Shown: positions 26,650 to 35,885, counted from the stretch's first letter. The stretch is DNA of 64,000 nucleotides from Blastococcus litoris (GCF_003075095.1 NZ_QCZF01000010.1:1-64000); one strand, 5' to 3'. Translations and numbers: made by a program. The notes: a model not told the origin generated them from the sequence alone.

Positions 26650-27300
26650 TCAGGCCCCGCAACCGCCGGCGCCGCAGGCGCAGCCGGCGCACGCGGAGGA
26701 GATCGTGCGCGTGGGCACCGGTCGCGCGGCGACCGTGCGCAGCCCGGCGGCACCGACCAGCACCGGCACGGCGAGGACGGCGACGACGAGGGCGGCGATC
26801 ACCGTGGCGACGTCGGCCGCCCGGTCCCAGCTCTGCCCGAGGCCGGTGACGACCAGCAGCCCGCTGATCAGCACGGCCCAGACGAGCAGCGCCTGCCCCC
26901 CGCGCCGGAGGCCGCCGCCGCGGCCGAGCAGCACGACACCTCCCAGCAGGAGCAGCACCGGGACGGCGACGAGCAGCACGCCGGCCGCCGCGGACTCCGA
27001 CACCAGGGCGACGACGAGCGCGCCGGCGCCGGCGGCGGTCGCCACGGCACCGAGCCCGCGCGCGCCGGCCGCCAGCTCTGCCGCCGCCGCCCGAGCCCCG
27101 CGCAGCAGCAGCGTCCCGCGGACCACGAGGAAGGCGCCGACCGCGCCGAGTAGCAGCCGCGCCCCGGCGGCGTCCCACAGGACGGCGGTGACCGCCACGA
27201 CGAGCATCCCCACGCCGAGGGCCACCCAGCGCGGCCACGTCCGCCGGGCCAGCTCGGGAGCCATCGACTCGGTGCTGCCGGTCAGGATTCCGTTCGCCAC
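26650..27300 (-). CDS. multipass membrane protein, HdeD/DUF308-like
   Basis: 216 aa with about six closely packed hydrophobic helices (VALGVGMLVVAVTAVLW, LLLGAVGAFLVVRGTLLL and four more), the layout of HdeD/DUF308 membrane proteins. It ends in an unusual Cys/Gly-rich tail with four cysteines (ACAGCACGAGGC). GTG at 27300 is chosen for its GGGCGG ribosome site; ATG 14 codons on is an alternative. The P450 gene follows on the same strand 50 bases downstream, so they may be co-transcribed. Confidence 0.7.
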   Translation of the reverse strand: MANGILTGSTESMAPELARRTWPRWVALGVGMLVVAVTAVLWDAAGARLLLGAVGAFLVVRGTLLLRGARAAAAELAAGARGLGAVATAAGAGALVVALVSESAAAGVLLVAVPVLLLLGGVVLLGRGGGLRRGGQALLVWAVLISGLLVVTGLGQSWDRAADVATVIAALVVAVLAVPVLVGAAGLRTVAARPVPTRTISSACAGCACGAGGCGA

Positions 27301-27400
27301 CCGCCCAGTGTCCCTCACGCGCGCCCGTCGCTCCGCAGGCCGGGCACCGTGCCCTGTGCCACGCTGAGCCGTTGGCGTCGCAGGGTCGGAGGAGCCGGTC

Positions 27401-28249
27401 ATGAGTGCGGAGAGTGTGGCGGGTTCGGCGCTGCGGGGAGCCCGGAAGGCCGGGAACGGCGACGCGCTGGAGCACCTGGCCCGTGTCGGCCTCCTGGCCT
27501 ACGGCGTGGTCCACCTGCTGGTGGCGTGGCTGGCGCTGCAGCTCGCCTGGGGCGGGGGCGGCCAGTCGGCCGACCAGTCCGGTGCGATGGCCACCCTCGC
27601 CGAGTCGCCGGTCGGCAAGCCGCTGCTGTGGGTCGTCGCCCTCGGCCTGATCGCGCTGGCCGCGTGGCAGGCGGCCGAGATCCTCCGCTGGCGCAGCGGC
27701 TGGTCGGCCTCCGGCAAGGCGCGGACCAAGGCCCTGCGCAGGTCGGGCCGGGCGCTGGTCAAGGCGGTCGTCTACGGGGCGCTCGCCGTGCTGGCGATCA
27801 AGTTCGCGACGGGCAGCGGGACCTCCAGCTCCCAGTCGCAGCAGCAGACCACCGCCGGCGTGTTCGGCTGGCCCGCCGGGCAGTGGCTCGTGGGAGCCGC
27901 GGGCCTGGTGCTGATCGGCGTCGGCGCCTGGCACGTCCGCAAGGGGTTCACCAAGCACTTCCTCAAGGAGATCGACACCTCCGAGGCCTCACCCGCGGCG
28001 CTCCGCCTGGTCACGCGGCTGGGCCAGGTCGGCTTCCCCGGCAAGGGCGTCGCGCTCGCGGCCGTCGGCGTCCTGCTGATCTGGGCGGCGGTCACCTTCG
28101 ACCCGGACAAGGCGACGGGCCTGGACGGGGCGATGCACGCGATCCTCGCCCTCCCCTTCGGCCAGATCCTGCTCACCCTCGTCGCGGTGGGCGTCGCGGC
28201 GTTCGGCGCCTTCTGCCTCGCCCGGGCGCGCTACCCCGAGCGGACGTAG
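27401..28249 (+). CDS. DUF1206 membrane protein (first of tandem pair)
   Basis: 282 aa built from three repeats of a two-helix DUF1206 unit: LARVGLLAYGVVHLLVAWLALQLAWG, then SGRALVKAVVYGALAVLAIKF, then RLGQVGFPGKGVALAAVGVLLIWAA. Each is followed by a segment ending in a Gly/Ala-rich helix. Function unknown; found in actinobacterial membranes. GGAGGAGCCGG precedes the ATG. A close paralogue starts two bases after the stop codon. Confidence 0.88.
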   Translation: MSAESVAGSALRGARKAGNGDALEHLARVGLLAYGVVHLLVAWLALQLAWGGGGQSADQSGAMATLAESPVGKPLLWVVALGLIALAAWQAAEILRWRSGWSASGKARTKALRRSGRALVKAVVYGALAVLAIKFATGSGTSSSQSQQQTTAGVFGWPAGQWLVGAAGLVLIGVGAWHVRKGFTKHFLKEIDTSEASPAALRLVTRLGQVGFPGKGVALAAVGVLLIWAAVTFDPDKATGLDGAMHAILALPFGQILLTLVAVGVAAFGAFCLARARYPERT

Positions 28250-28251
28250 GG

Positions 28252-29118
28252 GTGCCCTCGGCCCGCTCGCTGCTCGACCGGGTGCACGAGGTCGTCGAAC
28301 GCGCCCGCACCGTCACCGACCACCCGGTCCTCACCCACGTCGCCCGCGTCGGACTCGTCGCCTACGGCGCGATGCACCTCCTCATCGCGTGGCTGGCGGT
28401 CCGGCTCGCCTGGGGTCTGCGGGGGGCGGACGCCGACCAGACCGGGGCCCTGCAGACGGTCGCGACCGGACCGGGCGGGCGGGTGCTGCTCTGGCTGGTC
28501 GGGCTCGGGATGCTGTCGCTGGCGCTCTGGCAGGCCGGTGAGGTCCTGCTGTGGTGGCGGGGGCTCCTCGGCCGGACGCACCGCACGCGAACCGCCGTCG
28601 TCTGCGCCAAGTGCCTGGCCAAGGCGGTCGTCTACGCGGTTCTCGGGCTCACCGCGCTGCTGTTCGCCGTCGGGCTGGAGTACGAGGCCGACGAGCGGCT
28701 GGCCGACCTCACCGACGACGCGCTGGAGATCCCCGGGGGCGCCGCGGTGGTCGTCGTCGCCGCGGCGGGGGTCGTGGCCGTCGGTGTCTACACGCTGGTG
28801 CGCGGGCTCACCGGCGGCTTCATGCGCGACATCGACCTGCCGGCCGCCCCCGACCGCTGGGAGCCGCTGATCGAGACGATCGGCCGGATCGGCTACGTCG
28901 CGAAGGGCATCGCCTTCGGGCTGGTCGGCGTCCTGCTCTGGCGTGCCGCCGCGTCGTCGGACGTCTCGACCGCCACGGGTCTGGACGGCGCCATGACCGC
29001 CATCGCCGGCGTCCAGGCCGGGCCGTGGCTGCTCACCGCCGTGGCGGTGGGGTTCGCGGCCTTCGGCGGCTACGCGCTCGCGCGGGCACGCTACCCCGAC
29101 CGGGACCCGTCGTCGTGA
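28252..29118 (+). CDS. DUF1206 membrane protein (second of tandem pair)
   Basis: 288 aa paralogue of the preceding gene with the same three-repeat order: VARVGLVAYGAMHLLIAWLAVRLAWG, CLAKAVVYAVLGLTALLF and RIGYVAKGIAFGLVGVLLWRA. Both proteins end FGAFCLARARYP or FGGYALARARYP. GTG at 28252 is two bases after the upstream stop, so translation is probably coupled. Tandem duplication is the simplest origin. Confidence 0.87.
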   Translation: MPSARSLLDRVHEVVERARTVTDHPVLTHVARVGLVAYGAMHLLIAWLAVRLAWGLRGADADQTGALQTVATGPGGRVLLWLVGLGMLSLALWQAGEVLLWWRGLLGRTHRTRTAVVCAKCLAKAVVYAVLGLTALLFAVGLEYEADERLADLTDDALEIPGGAAVVVVAAAGVVAVGVYTLVRGLTGGFMRDIDLPAAPDRWEPLIETIGRIGYVAKGIAFGLVGVLLWRAAASSDVSTATGLDGAMTAIAGVQAGPWLLTAVAVGFAAFGGYALARARYPDRDPSS

Positions 29119-29160
29119 CGCTCGTGCTCTGCCCACCCCGGTGGGCAGAGCACGAGCGTC
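29117..29160. terminator. 20-bp perfect hairpin terminator
   Basis: The stem runs from inside the stop codon of the DUF1206 gene (GACGCTCGTGCTC...) to 29160, 20 perfect base pairs around a 4-base loop (CCCG). It separates that gene from the convergent ketoreductase gene. No T-tract. Confidence 0.85.
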
Positions 29161-29168
29161 GGAGACCC

Positions 29169-29918
29169 CTAGGTGCGCGGGCCACCGGCGACGTAGACCA
29201 CCTGGCCGGAGACGAACCCGGCGCCCTCGCTGACGAAGAACGACACCGTGTGGGCGATGTCCTCGGGCACGCCGGCGCGGGCGACCGGGATGGCCGCCGC
29301 GCGCTTGGCCACGTAGGACTCCCACTCCTCGCCGATGCGCTCGGCGGTCGCCCTGGTCATCTCGGTCTGGATGAAGCCCGGCGCGATCGCGTTGGCGGTG
29401 ACCCCGAACTTGCCGAGCTCGATCGCGAGGGTCTTGGTGAAGCCCTGCAGACCCGCCTTGGCCGTGGCGTAGTTCGCCTGGCCGCGGTTGCCCAGGGCCG
29501 AGGTGCTCGACAGGTTGACGATCCGGCCCCACGTCGCGTCGATCATGTGCTTCTGCGCCGCGCGGGTCATCAGGAACGACCCGCGCAGGTGCACGTGCAT
29601 GACCAGGTCCCAGTCGGCGTCGGACATCTTGAACAGCAGGTTGTCGCGGGTGACCCCGGCGTTGTTCACCAGCACGACCGGCGGGCCCAGCTCGGCGGCG
29701 ATCCGGTCGACGGCGGCCTGCACCTGGTCGGCGTCGCCGACGTCGGCGCCCACCGCCAGCGCGCGGCCACCGGCGGCCTCGATCGCCTCGACGGTGGCGC
29801 GGGCGTCGTCCTCGGACAGGTCGAGGACGGCGACGTCGAACCCGTCGGCGGCCAGCCGCTGCGCCGTGGCGGCGCCGATGCCGCGAGCGGCCCCGGTGAC
29901 GATCGCGACGCGGGCCAT
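29169..29918 (-). CDS. FabG-like 3-oxoacyl reductase (SDR)
   Basis: 249 aa short-chain dehydrogenase: GAARGIGAAT cofactor loop, NNAGVT, catalytic Ser in SSTSALG and YxxxK in YATAKAGL, and a C-terminal GQVVYVAGGP. This is the classical FabG/PhaB pattern for NADPH-dependent reduction of 3-oxoacyl-ACP or 3-oxoacyl-CoA. The ATG overlaps the thiolase stop by one tetranucleotide (ATGA), and thiolase plus reductase would convert acyl-CoAs to 3-hydroxyacyl-CoAs or the reverse. Confidence 0.92.
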   Translation of the reverse strand: MARVAIVTGAARGIGAATAQRLAADGFDVAVLDLSEDDARATVEAIEAAGGRALAVGADVGDADQVQAAVDRIAAELGPPVVLVNNAGVTRDNLLFKMSDADWDLVMHVHLRGSFLMTRAAQKHMIDATWGRIVNLSSTSALGNRGQANYATAKAGLQGFTKTLAIELGKFGVTANAIAPGFIQTEMTRATAERIGEEWESYVAKRAAAIPVARAGVPEDIAHTVSFFVSEGAGFVSGQVVYVAGGPRT

Positions 29919-31132
29919 CAGGCGACCCGCTCGAAGACGGCGGCCAGGCCCTGGCCGCCGCCGATGCACATGGTCTCCAGGCCGTAGCGGGCCTCGCGCC
30001 GGTCCATCTCGCGCAGCAGCGTGGCGAGGATGCGCCCGCCGGTCGCGCCGACCGGGTGGCCGAGCGAGATGCCCGAGCCGTTGACGTTGGTGCGCTCCCA
30101 GTCGCCGGCGGTGAAACCCCACTCCCGGGCGACCGCGAGCACCTGCGACGCGAACGCCTCGTTGAGCTCGATCAGGTCGATGTCGGAGAGCTTCAGGTCG
30201 GCCAGCGCCAGCGCCTTCGCCGTCGCCGGCACGGGGCCGATGCCCATCGTCTTCGGCGGCACCCCGGCCACGCCCCAGGACACGAGCCGGGCCAGCGGCC
30301 GCAGCCCCAGCTCGGCCGCCTTCTCGGGGGTGGTGACGACCGCGATCGCGGCGCCGTCGTTCTGCCCGCTGGCGTTGCCGGCGGTGACGGTGGCCTCCGG
30401 GTCGTCCTTGCCCATGATCGGGCGCAGCTTGGCGAGGGTCTCGACGTTCGAGTCGGGCCGGATGTGCTCGTCCCGGTCGACGACGGTCTCGGACTTCCGG
30501 CCCTTCACCGTGACGGGCACGATCTCGTCGGCGAACCGGCCGGCCTCGGTGGCCGCGGCCGCGCGCTGGTGGCTGCGCACGGAGTACTCGTCCTGCTCCT
30601 CGCGACCGATCTTGTACTCCCGGCGCAGGTTCTCCGCCGTCTCCAGCATCCCGCCGGGCACCGGGTGGTTCTGGCCGCCGGCGGTGACCCGGCCGCGGGC
30701 CAGGCCGTCCTGCAGCAGGACGCCGGGGCCGGCCTTGACGCCCCAGCGCATCGCCGTCGAGTAGAAGGGCGCGTTGCTCATCGACTCCGCGCCACCGGCC
30801 AGCACCAGGTCCGAGGCGCCGGACTGGACCTGCATCGCGCCGTAGAGCACCGCTTGCAGGCCCGAGCCGCAGCGCCGGTCGATCTGCAGCCCGGAGGCGG
30901 TCACCGGGAGCCCGGCGTCCAGGGCGGCGACGCGGCCGATCGCGGGGGCGTCCATCGTCGGGTAGCAGTGGCCGAGGAGGACGTCCTCCACCGACTCCGG
31001 CGGCAGGCCGGTGCGCTCCATCAGCGCGCGGATCACCGTCGCGGCGAGCTCCTGCACCGGCACGTCCCGCAGCGATCCGCCGAAGCCCCCGACCGGGGTC
31101 CGCAGCGGCTCGCAGATGACCGCATCTCGCAC
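29918..31132 (-). CDS. acetyl-CoA acyltransferase (thiolase)
   Basis: 404 aa thiolase with acylated Cys88 in DRRCGSGLQ, His359 in GHPVGATGG and the proton-donor Cys389 in CIGGGQG, all three catalytic elements intact. It catalyses CoA-dependent cleavage of 3-ketoacyl-CoA or the reverse condensation. GTG at 31132 has AGGGAGGA upstream. First gene of a thiolase-reductase pair; whether it serves beta-oxidation or polyhydroxyalkanoate synthesis is open, as no phaC is in this window. Confidence 0.93.
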   Translation of the reverse strand: MRDAVICEPLRTPVGGFGGSLRDVPVQELAATVIRALMERTGLPPESVEDVLLGHCYPTMDAPAIGRVAALDAGLPVTASGLQIDRRCGSGLQAVLYGAMQVQSGASDLVLAGGAESMSNAPFYSTAMRWGVKAGPGVLLQDGLARGRVTAGGQNHPVPGGMLETAENLRREYKIGREEQDEYSVRSHQRAAAATEAGRFADEIVPVTVKGRKSETVVDRDEHIRPDSNVETLAKLRPIMGKDDPEATVTAGNASGQNDGAAIAVVTTPEKAAELGLRPLARLVSWGVAGVPPKTMGIGPVPATAKALALADLKLSDIDLIELNEAFASQVLAVAREWGFTAGDWERTNVNGSGISLGHPVGATGGRILATLLREMDRREARYGLETMCIGGGQGLAAVFERVA

Positions 31133-31265
31133 GGTGGTCCTCCCTGAACCTCTCGACCGAGCGCCGCCCCGTCAGCCGGGGACGGCGGCACCGAGTCTGC
31201 CCCTGCGGGCACGCGGCCGCGCGAGCGGCCCGGTCAGCAGGGGTGGGGAGGTGCGGGCGGAGAGG

Positions 31266-31640
31266 TCAGGCGACGCCCTGCGCGGGGGTGTCCTCGACGC
31301 GCTCGGCCTTGAGCAGCTCCCAGAGGCCGGTGATCTGGAGCGGGCGGATGACCGCCCGCGACGAGGCCAGCACCCGCATCGTCACGTCCTGGCGCACGGC
31401 CCGGCGGTGGGCCGCGGCGAGGACGCACAGGCCGGCGGAGTCGAGGAAGGTGACCTGGCCCAGGTCGACGGTGAGCTCGCGGACGCCGTCGTCGAGGAGG
31501 GCGTCGAGCTGCTGGCGCAGGACCGGCGCCGAGGTCGAGTCGACCTCACCGGCCGCGGTGACGCAGACGGACGTGCCGGAGCCGGAGACGTCGACCGACA
31601 CGAGGTCGGCGGTGGTGGGTTCGAGCGAGGAAGCGGTCAC
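31266..31640 (-). CDS. STAS-domain anti-sigma factor antagonist
   Basis: 124 aa single STAS domain of the SpoIIAA/RsbV type: AAGEVDSTSAPVL strand-helix start, VDLGQVTFLDSAGLCVL with the phosphorylatable Ser68 (FLDSAG), and a following helix AAAHRRAV. Such proteins are released by PP2C phosphatases and sequester an RsbW-like kinase. Candidates for both partners lie in this window (13284 and 35886). GTG at 31640 is chosen from the domain boundary. It stands alone, so pairing is inference. Confidence 0.88.
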   Translation of the reverse strand: MTASSLEPTTADLVSVDVSGSGTSVCVTAAGEVDSTSAPVLRQQLDALLDDGVRELTVDLGQVTFLDSAGLCVLAAAHRRAVRQDVTMRVLASSRAVIRPLQITGLWELLKAERVEDTPAQGVA

Positions 31641-31850
31641 GGAGATGCCTCTCGAGGCGGTGAAACCGGACCAGCGACGGGGTCTCCGAGGTGGAGGCAG
31701 CGGAACTGGCGAGACGGCTGACTGTTGAACCGCTGCCCCTGACGGTAGGGATCTCGCTCGCGCACCGCAAGGCTTGCACCCCCGCTCGTGTCCCACCCGT
31801 CACACCGGGAGATCCGCGGACGCATCACCGGACGGCGGATACTGGGCGGC

Positions 31851-32159
31851 GTGACGAGACGGTGGGCCCTGGGCGGCGCGGTGGCGGTGGCCGGATCGCT
31901 CGCGGCCTTCCTGCTCCTCGACCCGGTGATCGCCACCTTCGTGGCGATCATGCTGGTCACCGTCGCGGTGATCGCCGGCCTGGCCGGCGACTGGGACCGG
32001 CACTCGACCTTCGAGGAGCGGGAGCTCGAGCGCGCCCGCCGGCGCAAGGAGAAGTGGGAGCGGGGCGCGGCCGCCCGGGAGCGCGACCGCGTGAAGTGGG
32101 AGGCGCACCGGGCCCGCCAGGAGGCGAAGAACGCAGACCAGGGGGAGCAGGCCGGTTAA
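31851..32159 (+). CDS. small membrane protein with charged tail
   Basis: 102 aa: two close hydrophobic helices (LGGAVAVAGSLAAFLLLDPVIA and FVAIMLVTVAVIAGLAG), then a long Arg/Glu/Lys helix (ERELERARRRKEKWERGAAARERDR) probably forming a cytoplasmic coil. GTG at 31851 gives a start just before the first helix; a GTG at 31788 would add 21 residues. No family recognised. Confidence 0.65.
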   Translation: MTRRWALGGAVAVAGSLAAFLLLDPVIATFVAIMLVTVAVIAGLAGDWDRHSTFEERELERARRRKEKWERGAAARERDRVKWEAHRARQEAKNADQGEQAG

Positions 32160-32367
32160 TCGGTCGACGCCTCCGCGCGCCGTCCCTAGCCTTCCCTGCA
32201 TGCGGTACTCCGTGCGCACGCGCACCGTCTGAGTCGACGCCCCCGCGGAGCGGCCCGAGCCGCCCGCCGTCAGCACCCGTGACCTCTCCGGGTGCGCTCT
32301 CCCCCCGCCCGGCCGGGCTGCTCCGGCGTCCCCGGGCACCCGTGCGACCTTCTCCCGGAGGTACCCC

Positions 32368-32736
32368 GTGTCACGTCCCACCCCTGTCAGCGACGGCCCC
32401 GCGGCCGCCGCGCGCGCCGCCCTGCCCGAGTCCGACACCGCGGCGTTCGACCGGCTCGCCGGCGCGGTGCTCGCCTCGGCGAGCGCCCCGCTCGGTGCGC
32501 TGCTGCGCGCCCAGCTGCCCGGCACCGCCGGCGTCCGCTGGCTCCGCCAGGAGGGTCTGCCGCCGACCACCCGGCCGACAGCGCTGACCGCGGCGCAGTG
32601 GCGCTCGCTCTTCGAGTGCTGGCGCGCCACGTCCCGTGCGCCGGGACCGGGTGCGCCGGCGGGGCGGCGCGGCGGACGTCCGTCCACCCACGGTCACGCC
32701 CCCGGCGCGGCCGCGATCCCGCGCTGGGGCCAGTAG
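32368..32736 (+). CDS. hypothetical protein
   Basis: 122 aa, GTG at 32368 with a good GGAGGT ribosome site. The middle part (AAFDRLAGAVLASASAPLGALLRAQL, TALTAAQWRSLFECWRATS) is helical and the C-terminal third is low-complexity Gly/Pro/Arg. No family, signal peptide or membrane helix recognised. Preceded by about 208 bases without a convincing gene. Confidence 0.6.
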   Translation: MSRPTPVSDGPAAAARAALPESDTAAFDRLAGAVLASASAPLGALLRAQLPGTAGVRWLRQEGLPPTTRPTALTAAQWRSLFECWRATSRAPGPGAPAGRRGGRPSTHGHAPGAAAIPRWGQ

Positions 32737-32743
32737 CCCCTGC

Positions 32744-35725
32744 TCAGCCCCCGACCGCGTCCTCGGCCGCCAGGTCGAGGGCGCGGTCGGGGTGCGCGAA
32801 GGCCTCGGCCAGCGCCTGGCGGCTCGACCACGCCCCGGCCCGCCACGCCAGGGCGCGGCCCAGCCCCCCGGGGGTGCCGTCCACGTGGTCGGCGTCCCCG
32901 CCCGGCCACCACGCGACCGGCCGCCCGTCGACCACCAGCCGCTCGTGGACGACGACGTCGCCGGCCAGGCGGTCGACCCCGAGCCGCGCCGCAGCCAGCC
33001 CGGCTCCGGGCACGGCCGCCCACGGGCGCCGCTCCCCTGCGCCGCTGGGCGCACCCCGCACGACCTCGCTCGCCAGCGGCAGGTCGAGCAGGTCCGCCAC
33101 CGCGCCGGGCGCACCGCCGGCGGGGACGACCGGCGCTCGTACCAGTGACTGCAACCACGGCGCGTCCAGCACCACGGCGTCCTCGACCACGCGGTCCGGC
33201 GCGACCCGCACCCGGTCCGGTGGGTCGACGTCGATGCCGTCGAGCGCCTCCACCAGGCGTGCGTAGACGGTGCGGAGGACGTCGGGGCGGACGGTCAGGG
33301 CAGGGTCGCCGAGCCGGTCGAGCAGGTCGATCGCGCCGTCCACGTCGGCGAGGACGTCGCCGACCGTGGACGGCGGGCGGAGCAGGGCGAGGAGCCCGGA
33401 CGGGCCGCGCCCGGGTTCGTACAGTCCCTGTAGCTCCGCGCCGTCGGGGTGCCGGAGCCGGTCGGGACGCCGGCCGGCCAGCACCGGGTGGGTGGACAGC
33501 CACCAGCGCAGGTAGCCCGGCACCGCGACGCCGTCGAGGACGACGTCGGTCCACGCCTCCGCCGGCAATGCCGCGACCAGCGGCAGCGCCCTGTCCCAGT
33601 CGGTGACCAGCTCGAGGTCGCGGACGGCGGTCACGGCGGGCCACGCGGGTGGCGCCGCGTCGTGCGGGAGCCGGTCGAGGACGGCGTCCACCCACGCCTC
33701 GGCGCCGTCCACGTCGAGCTCGTCGGGGTCGTCGGCGCGCACGAGCGCGAAGGTGGCCAGGACGCCGACTGCCCGCAGCACGTCCGGGTCGGTGGTCGCC
33801 GCCGTCCGGGGGTCCAGCACCCCGAGCGCCCCCTCGGCGAGGACCCCGGCCAGCGCCGACCCCGGCAGCACGAGCTCCCCGGCGGGCGCCCAGCCGCCGT
33901 CCTCGTCGGGCAGCGCCAGTTCGGCCAGCCACGGCAGCTCCCCCACCGCCGGCCGGGCCGCCGCGACGAGCGCGAGCACCGCCGCGGCGAGGTCCTCCGG
34001 GTCGGGTGTGCCGTCCAGCGCGTCCTCCAGGGCGTCCATCGACCCCTCGACGGCGGCGCGCACGTCCGGGTCCGCGAGGACGGCGGGCGCGGTCGCCGGC
34101 CGGGCGCCGAGGCGCTCCAGCAGCCGCCGGGCCGGGGCCGGGGCCACCGCGTCCGGCTCGGCCAGCCGCAGCCCGAGGGCACCGAGCCGGCGCACCGGCA
34201 GGCCCTCGTCCGGCAGCAGCACCCCTGCCGGCCCGTGCGCCATGCGGCCGTCGGCGAGCGGCACCGGCAGCGCGGCCAGCTCCTCCCGGTCGGCGCCGTC
34301 CAGGGCGGTGTAGAGCGCGGCCCACCAGGACGGCGGCCGGTCCACCCCGCGGACCGCCTCCACCGCCTCCGCCGTCCCGACCCGCCGGACGCCGAGCGCG
34401 GCGAGGACACGACCGTCGGGGCGCCGCGACCAGGCGGCCGGGAGGAGCCCGGGCACGACGTCCCGCAGCGCCGCGACCCGCTCGTCGGTCGGGTCGTCGA
34501 GTGCACTCGCGCGGTCGGCGGGCTGGCGGGCCGCGGGGTCGGCCGCCACGGGCAGCCAGGCCGCCGTCCGCAGCCGGTCGAGCACCGCGGCGCACAGGGC
34601 GGCGTCCAGCGGCGCGCCGGCCAGGCCCACCCGCGGCACGAGCGCCAGGACGGCGGGATCCGCCGGCAGCGCGGTCAGCAGGTCGGCGACCGTCGCGGCG
34701 GCCGCGTCGACCAGGGCGTCGGTGACCGCGCCCGGCGCGACGTGGCGGCGGTCGGGGGCGAGCGGGAAGGGCGCGATCAGCCTCAGGGGCAGCGACAGCG
34801 GCTCGTCGCTCGGCGTCGGCGCGTGCACGACCTGCGCGCCCGGCAGCGGCCGCGGCCGGCCCTCCTCGTCCATGGGCACCGCCGCCGTCACGGCCCAGGC
34901 CCGGCGCGTCCGCTCCTCCACCGGCCGGTGGGCGACCAGGTCGGCCGGCAGCTCGCCGGTCCGCTCCGCCACCGCCCACGTCGTCGCCGCGGCGCCGTCG
35001 CTGATCCGGGCCGACCCGCCGGATCGCTCGATGCGCAGCTCCCGGCGCCGGCCGCCGGACACCACCTCGACCTCCGCCAGGCCCGGCAGGGCGAGCAGCA
35101 GCTCCGCCGGCAGGTCCTCGAGGGCCCGGGCGACCAGCGGCTCCGCCCCGGCGCGCAGCGGCAGCACCACCTCCGTGGCGAAGCCCTCCGGCGGCGAGCC
35201 CTCGGCCGGCCAGGGCAGCCGCAGCACCGGCACCGCGCCGTCCCGGCGCGCCACCTCGTCGGCGAGCGCGGGCACGGCAGCGACCTCCGCCCGGGTCAGG
35301 TCGGCCGCGAAGCGCACCCCGCCGGCACCCGACAGCACGGCCGGCTCGTCGGTCACGGCGAGCACGGCGGAGAACCCGACCCCGAAGCGCCCGACGGCCG
35401 CCGCCTCGTCCCGCTTCGCCGAGGCCCGCAACGTGGCCAGACCCTGGACGCCGGCCGCGTCGAGCGGTGCCCCCGTGTTGGCCGCCCGCAGCGTGGCGTC
35501 GGAGAGCTCCAGCCGCAGCCTGCCCGGCACCCCGGCGCGGACGGCGGCGTCCGCCGCGTTCTGCGCCAGCTCGACGACCAACCTGTCGCGGTAGCCGCCG
35601 TGGACCAGGTCCTCCTCGGCGTTCGCGTCCTCGCGGAAACGGGCCGGATCGGCCGACCACGCGTCCAGGACCCGCCGCCGGATCGCAGCGGTGCCGAACG
35701 GGTCGCCGGCGGGCGTTGTCTCCAC
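32744..35725 (-). CDS. sacsin N-terminal ATPase-like (GHKL) protein
   Basis: 993 aa. The first roughly 200 residues carry a GHKL/Hsp90-type ATP-binding fold: N box ELAQNAADAAVRAG, NTGAPLDAAGV, GRFGVGFSAVLAV as the ATP lid/G2 motif. The rest is Ala/Leu/Asp-rich and shows no second recognised domain. Related proteins are annotated as sacsin N-terminal ATPase-like; a chaperone-type role is possible but undemonstrated in bacteria. GTG at 35725 follows AGGAAGG; TTG at 35767 is an alternative. It is divergent from an RsbW-like kinase gene across a region holding a perfect 22-base palindrome. Confidence 0.82.
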   Translation of the reverse strand: METTPAGDPFGTAAIRRRVLDAWSADPARFREDANAEEDLVHGGYRDRLVVELAQNAADAAVRAGVPGRLRLELSDATLRAANTGAPLDAAGVQGLATLRASAKRDEAAAVGRFGVGFSAVLAVTDEPAVLSGAGGVRFAADLTRAEVAAVPALADEVARRDGAVPVLRLPWPAEGSPPEGFATEVVLPLRAGAEPLVARALEDLPAELLLALPGLAEVEVVSGGRRRELRIERSGGSARISDGAAATTWAVAERTGELPADLVAHRPVEERTRRAWAVTAAVPMDEEGRPRPLPGAQVVHAPTPSDEPLSLPLRLIAPFPLAPDRRHVAPGAVTDALVDAAAATVADLLTALPADPAVLALVPRVGLAGAPLDAALCAAVLDRLRTAAWLPVAADPAARQPADRASALDDPTDERVAALRDVVPGLLPAAWSRRPDGRVLAALGVRRVGTAEAVEAVRGVDRPPSWWAALYTALDGADREELAALPVPLADGRMAHGPAGVLLPDEGLPVRRLGALGLRLAEPDAVAPAPARRLLERLGARPATAPAVLADPDVRAAVEGSMDALEDALDGTPDPEDLAAAVLALVAAARPAVGELPWLAELALPDEDGGWAPAGELVLPGSALAGVLAEGALGVLDPRTAATTDPDVLRAVGVLATFALVRADDPDELDVDGAEAWVDAVLDRLPHDAAPPAWPAVTAVRDLELVTDWDRALPLVAALPAEAWTDVVLDGVAVPGYLRWWLSTHPVLAGRRPDRLRHPDGAELQGLYEPGRGPSGLLALLRPPSTVGDVLADVDGAIDLLDRLGDPALTVRPDVLRTVYARLVEALDGIDVDPPDRVRVAPDRVVEDAVVLDAPWLQSLVRAPVVPAGGAPGAVADLLDLPLASEVVRGAPSGAGERRPWAAVPGAGLAAARLGVDRLAGDVVVHERLVVDGRPVAWWPGGDADHVDGTPGGLGRALAWRAGAWSSRQALAEAFAHPDRALDLAAEDAVGG

Positions 35726-35822
35726 GGGGTGAGCCTTCCTGATCCGGCGACTCCTGACGTTCTCCAACTATGGGGTGACAGCGGGGTTCGGCTGTCCGGG
35801 GAGCGGGCACCGGCTGGGGAGA

Positions 35823-35844
35823 CCACGCCCGGGCCCGGGCGTGG
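35823..35844. repeat. 22-base perfect palindrome in a divergent promoter region
   Basis: CCACGCCCGGG followed directly by its exact reverse complement, with no spacer. A second short inverted repeat (GCCCC / GGGGC, 35850-35864) follows. Lies between the sacsin-like gene and the RsbW-like gene, so an operator is the likeliest role, but a structural element is possible. Confidence 0.6.
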
Positions 35845-35885
35845 CACACGCCCCTGCGCGGGGCCCGGCCGGCGAGGCGGTGACC

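Noticed and set aside
31155-31190. GC-rich hairpin upstream of the thiolase gene
   Set aside because: Imperfect stem with a bulge in a promoter region; within what is expected at this GC content.
32201-32233. Ten-codon frame MRYSVRTRTV as a possible leader peptide
   Set aside because: No terminator/antiterminator pair or amino-acid-biosynthesis gene follows, and the peptide has no run of a single regulatory residue.
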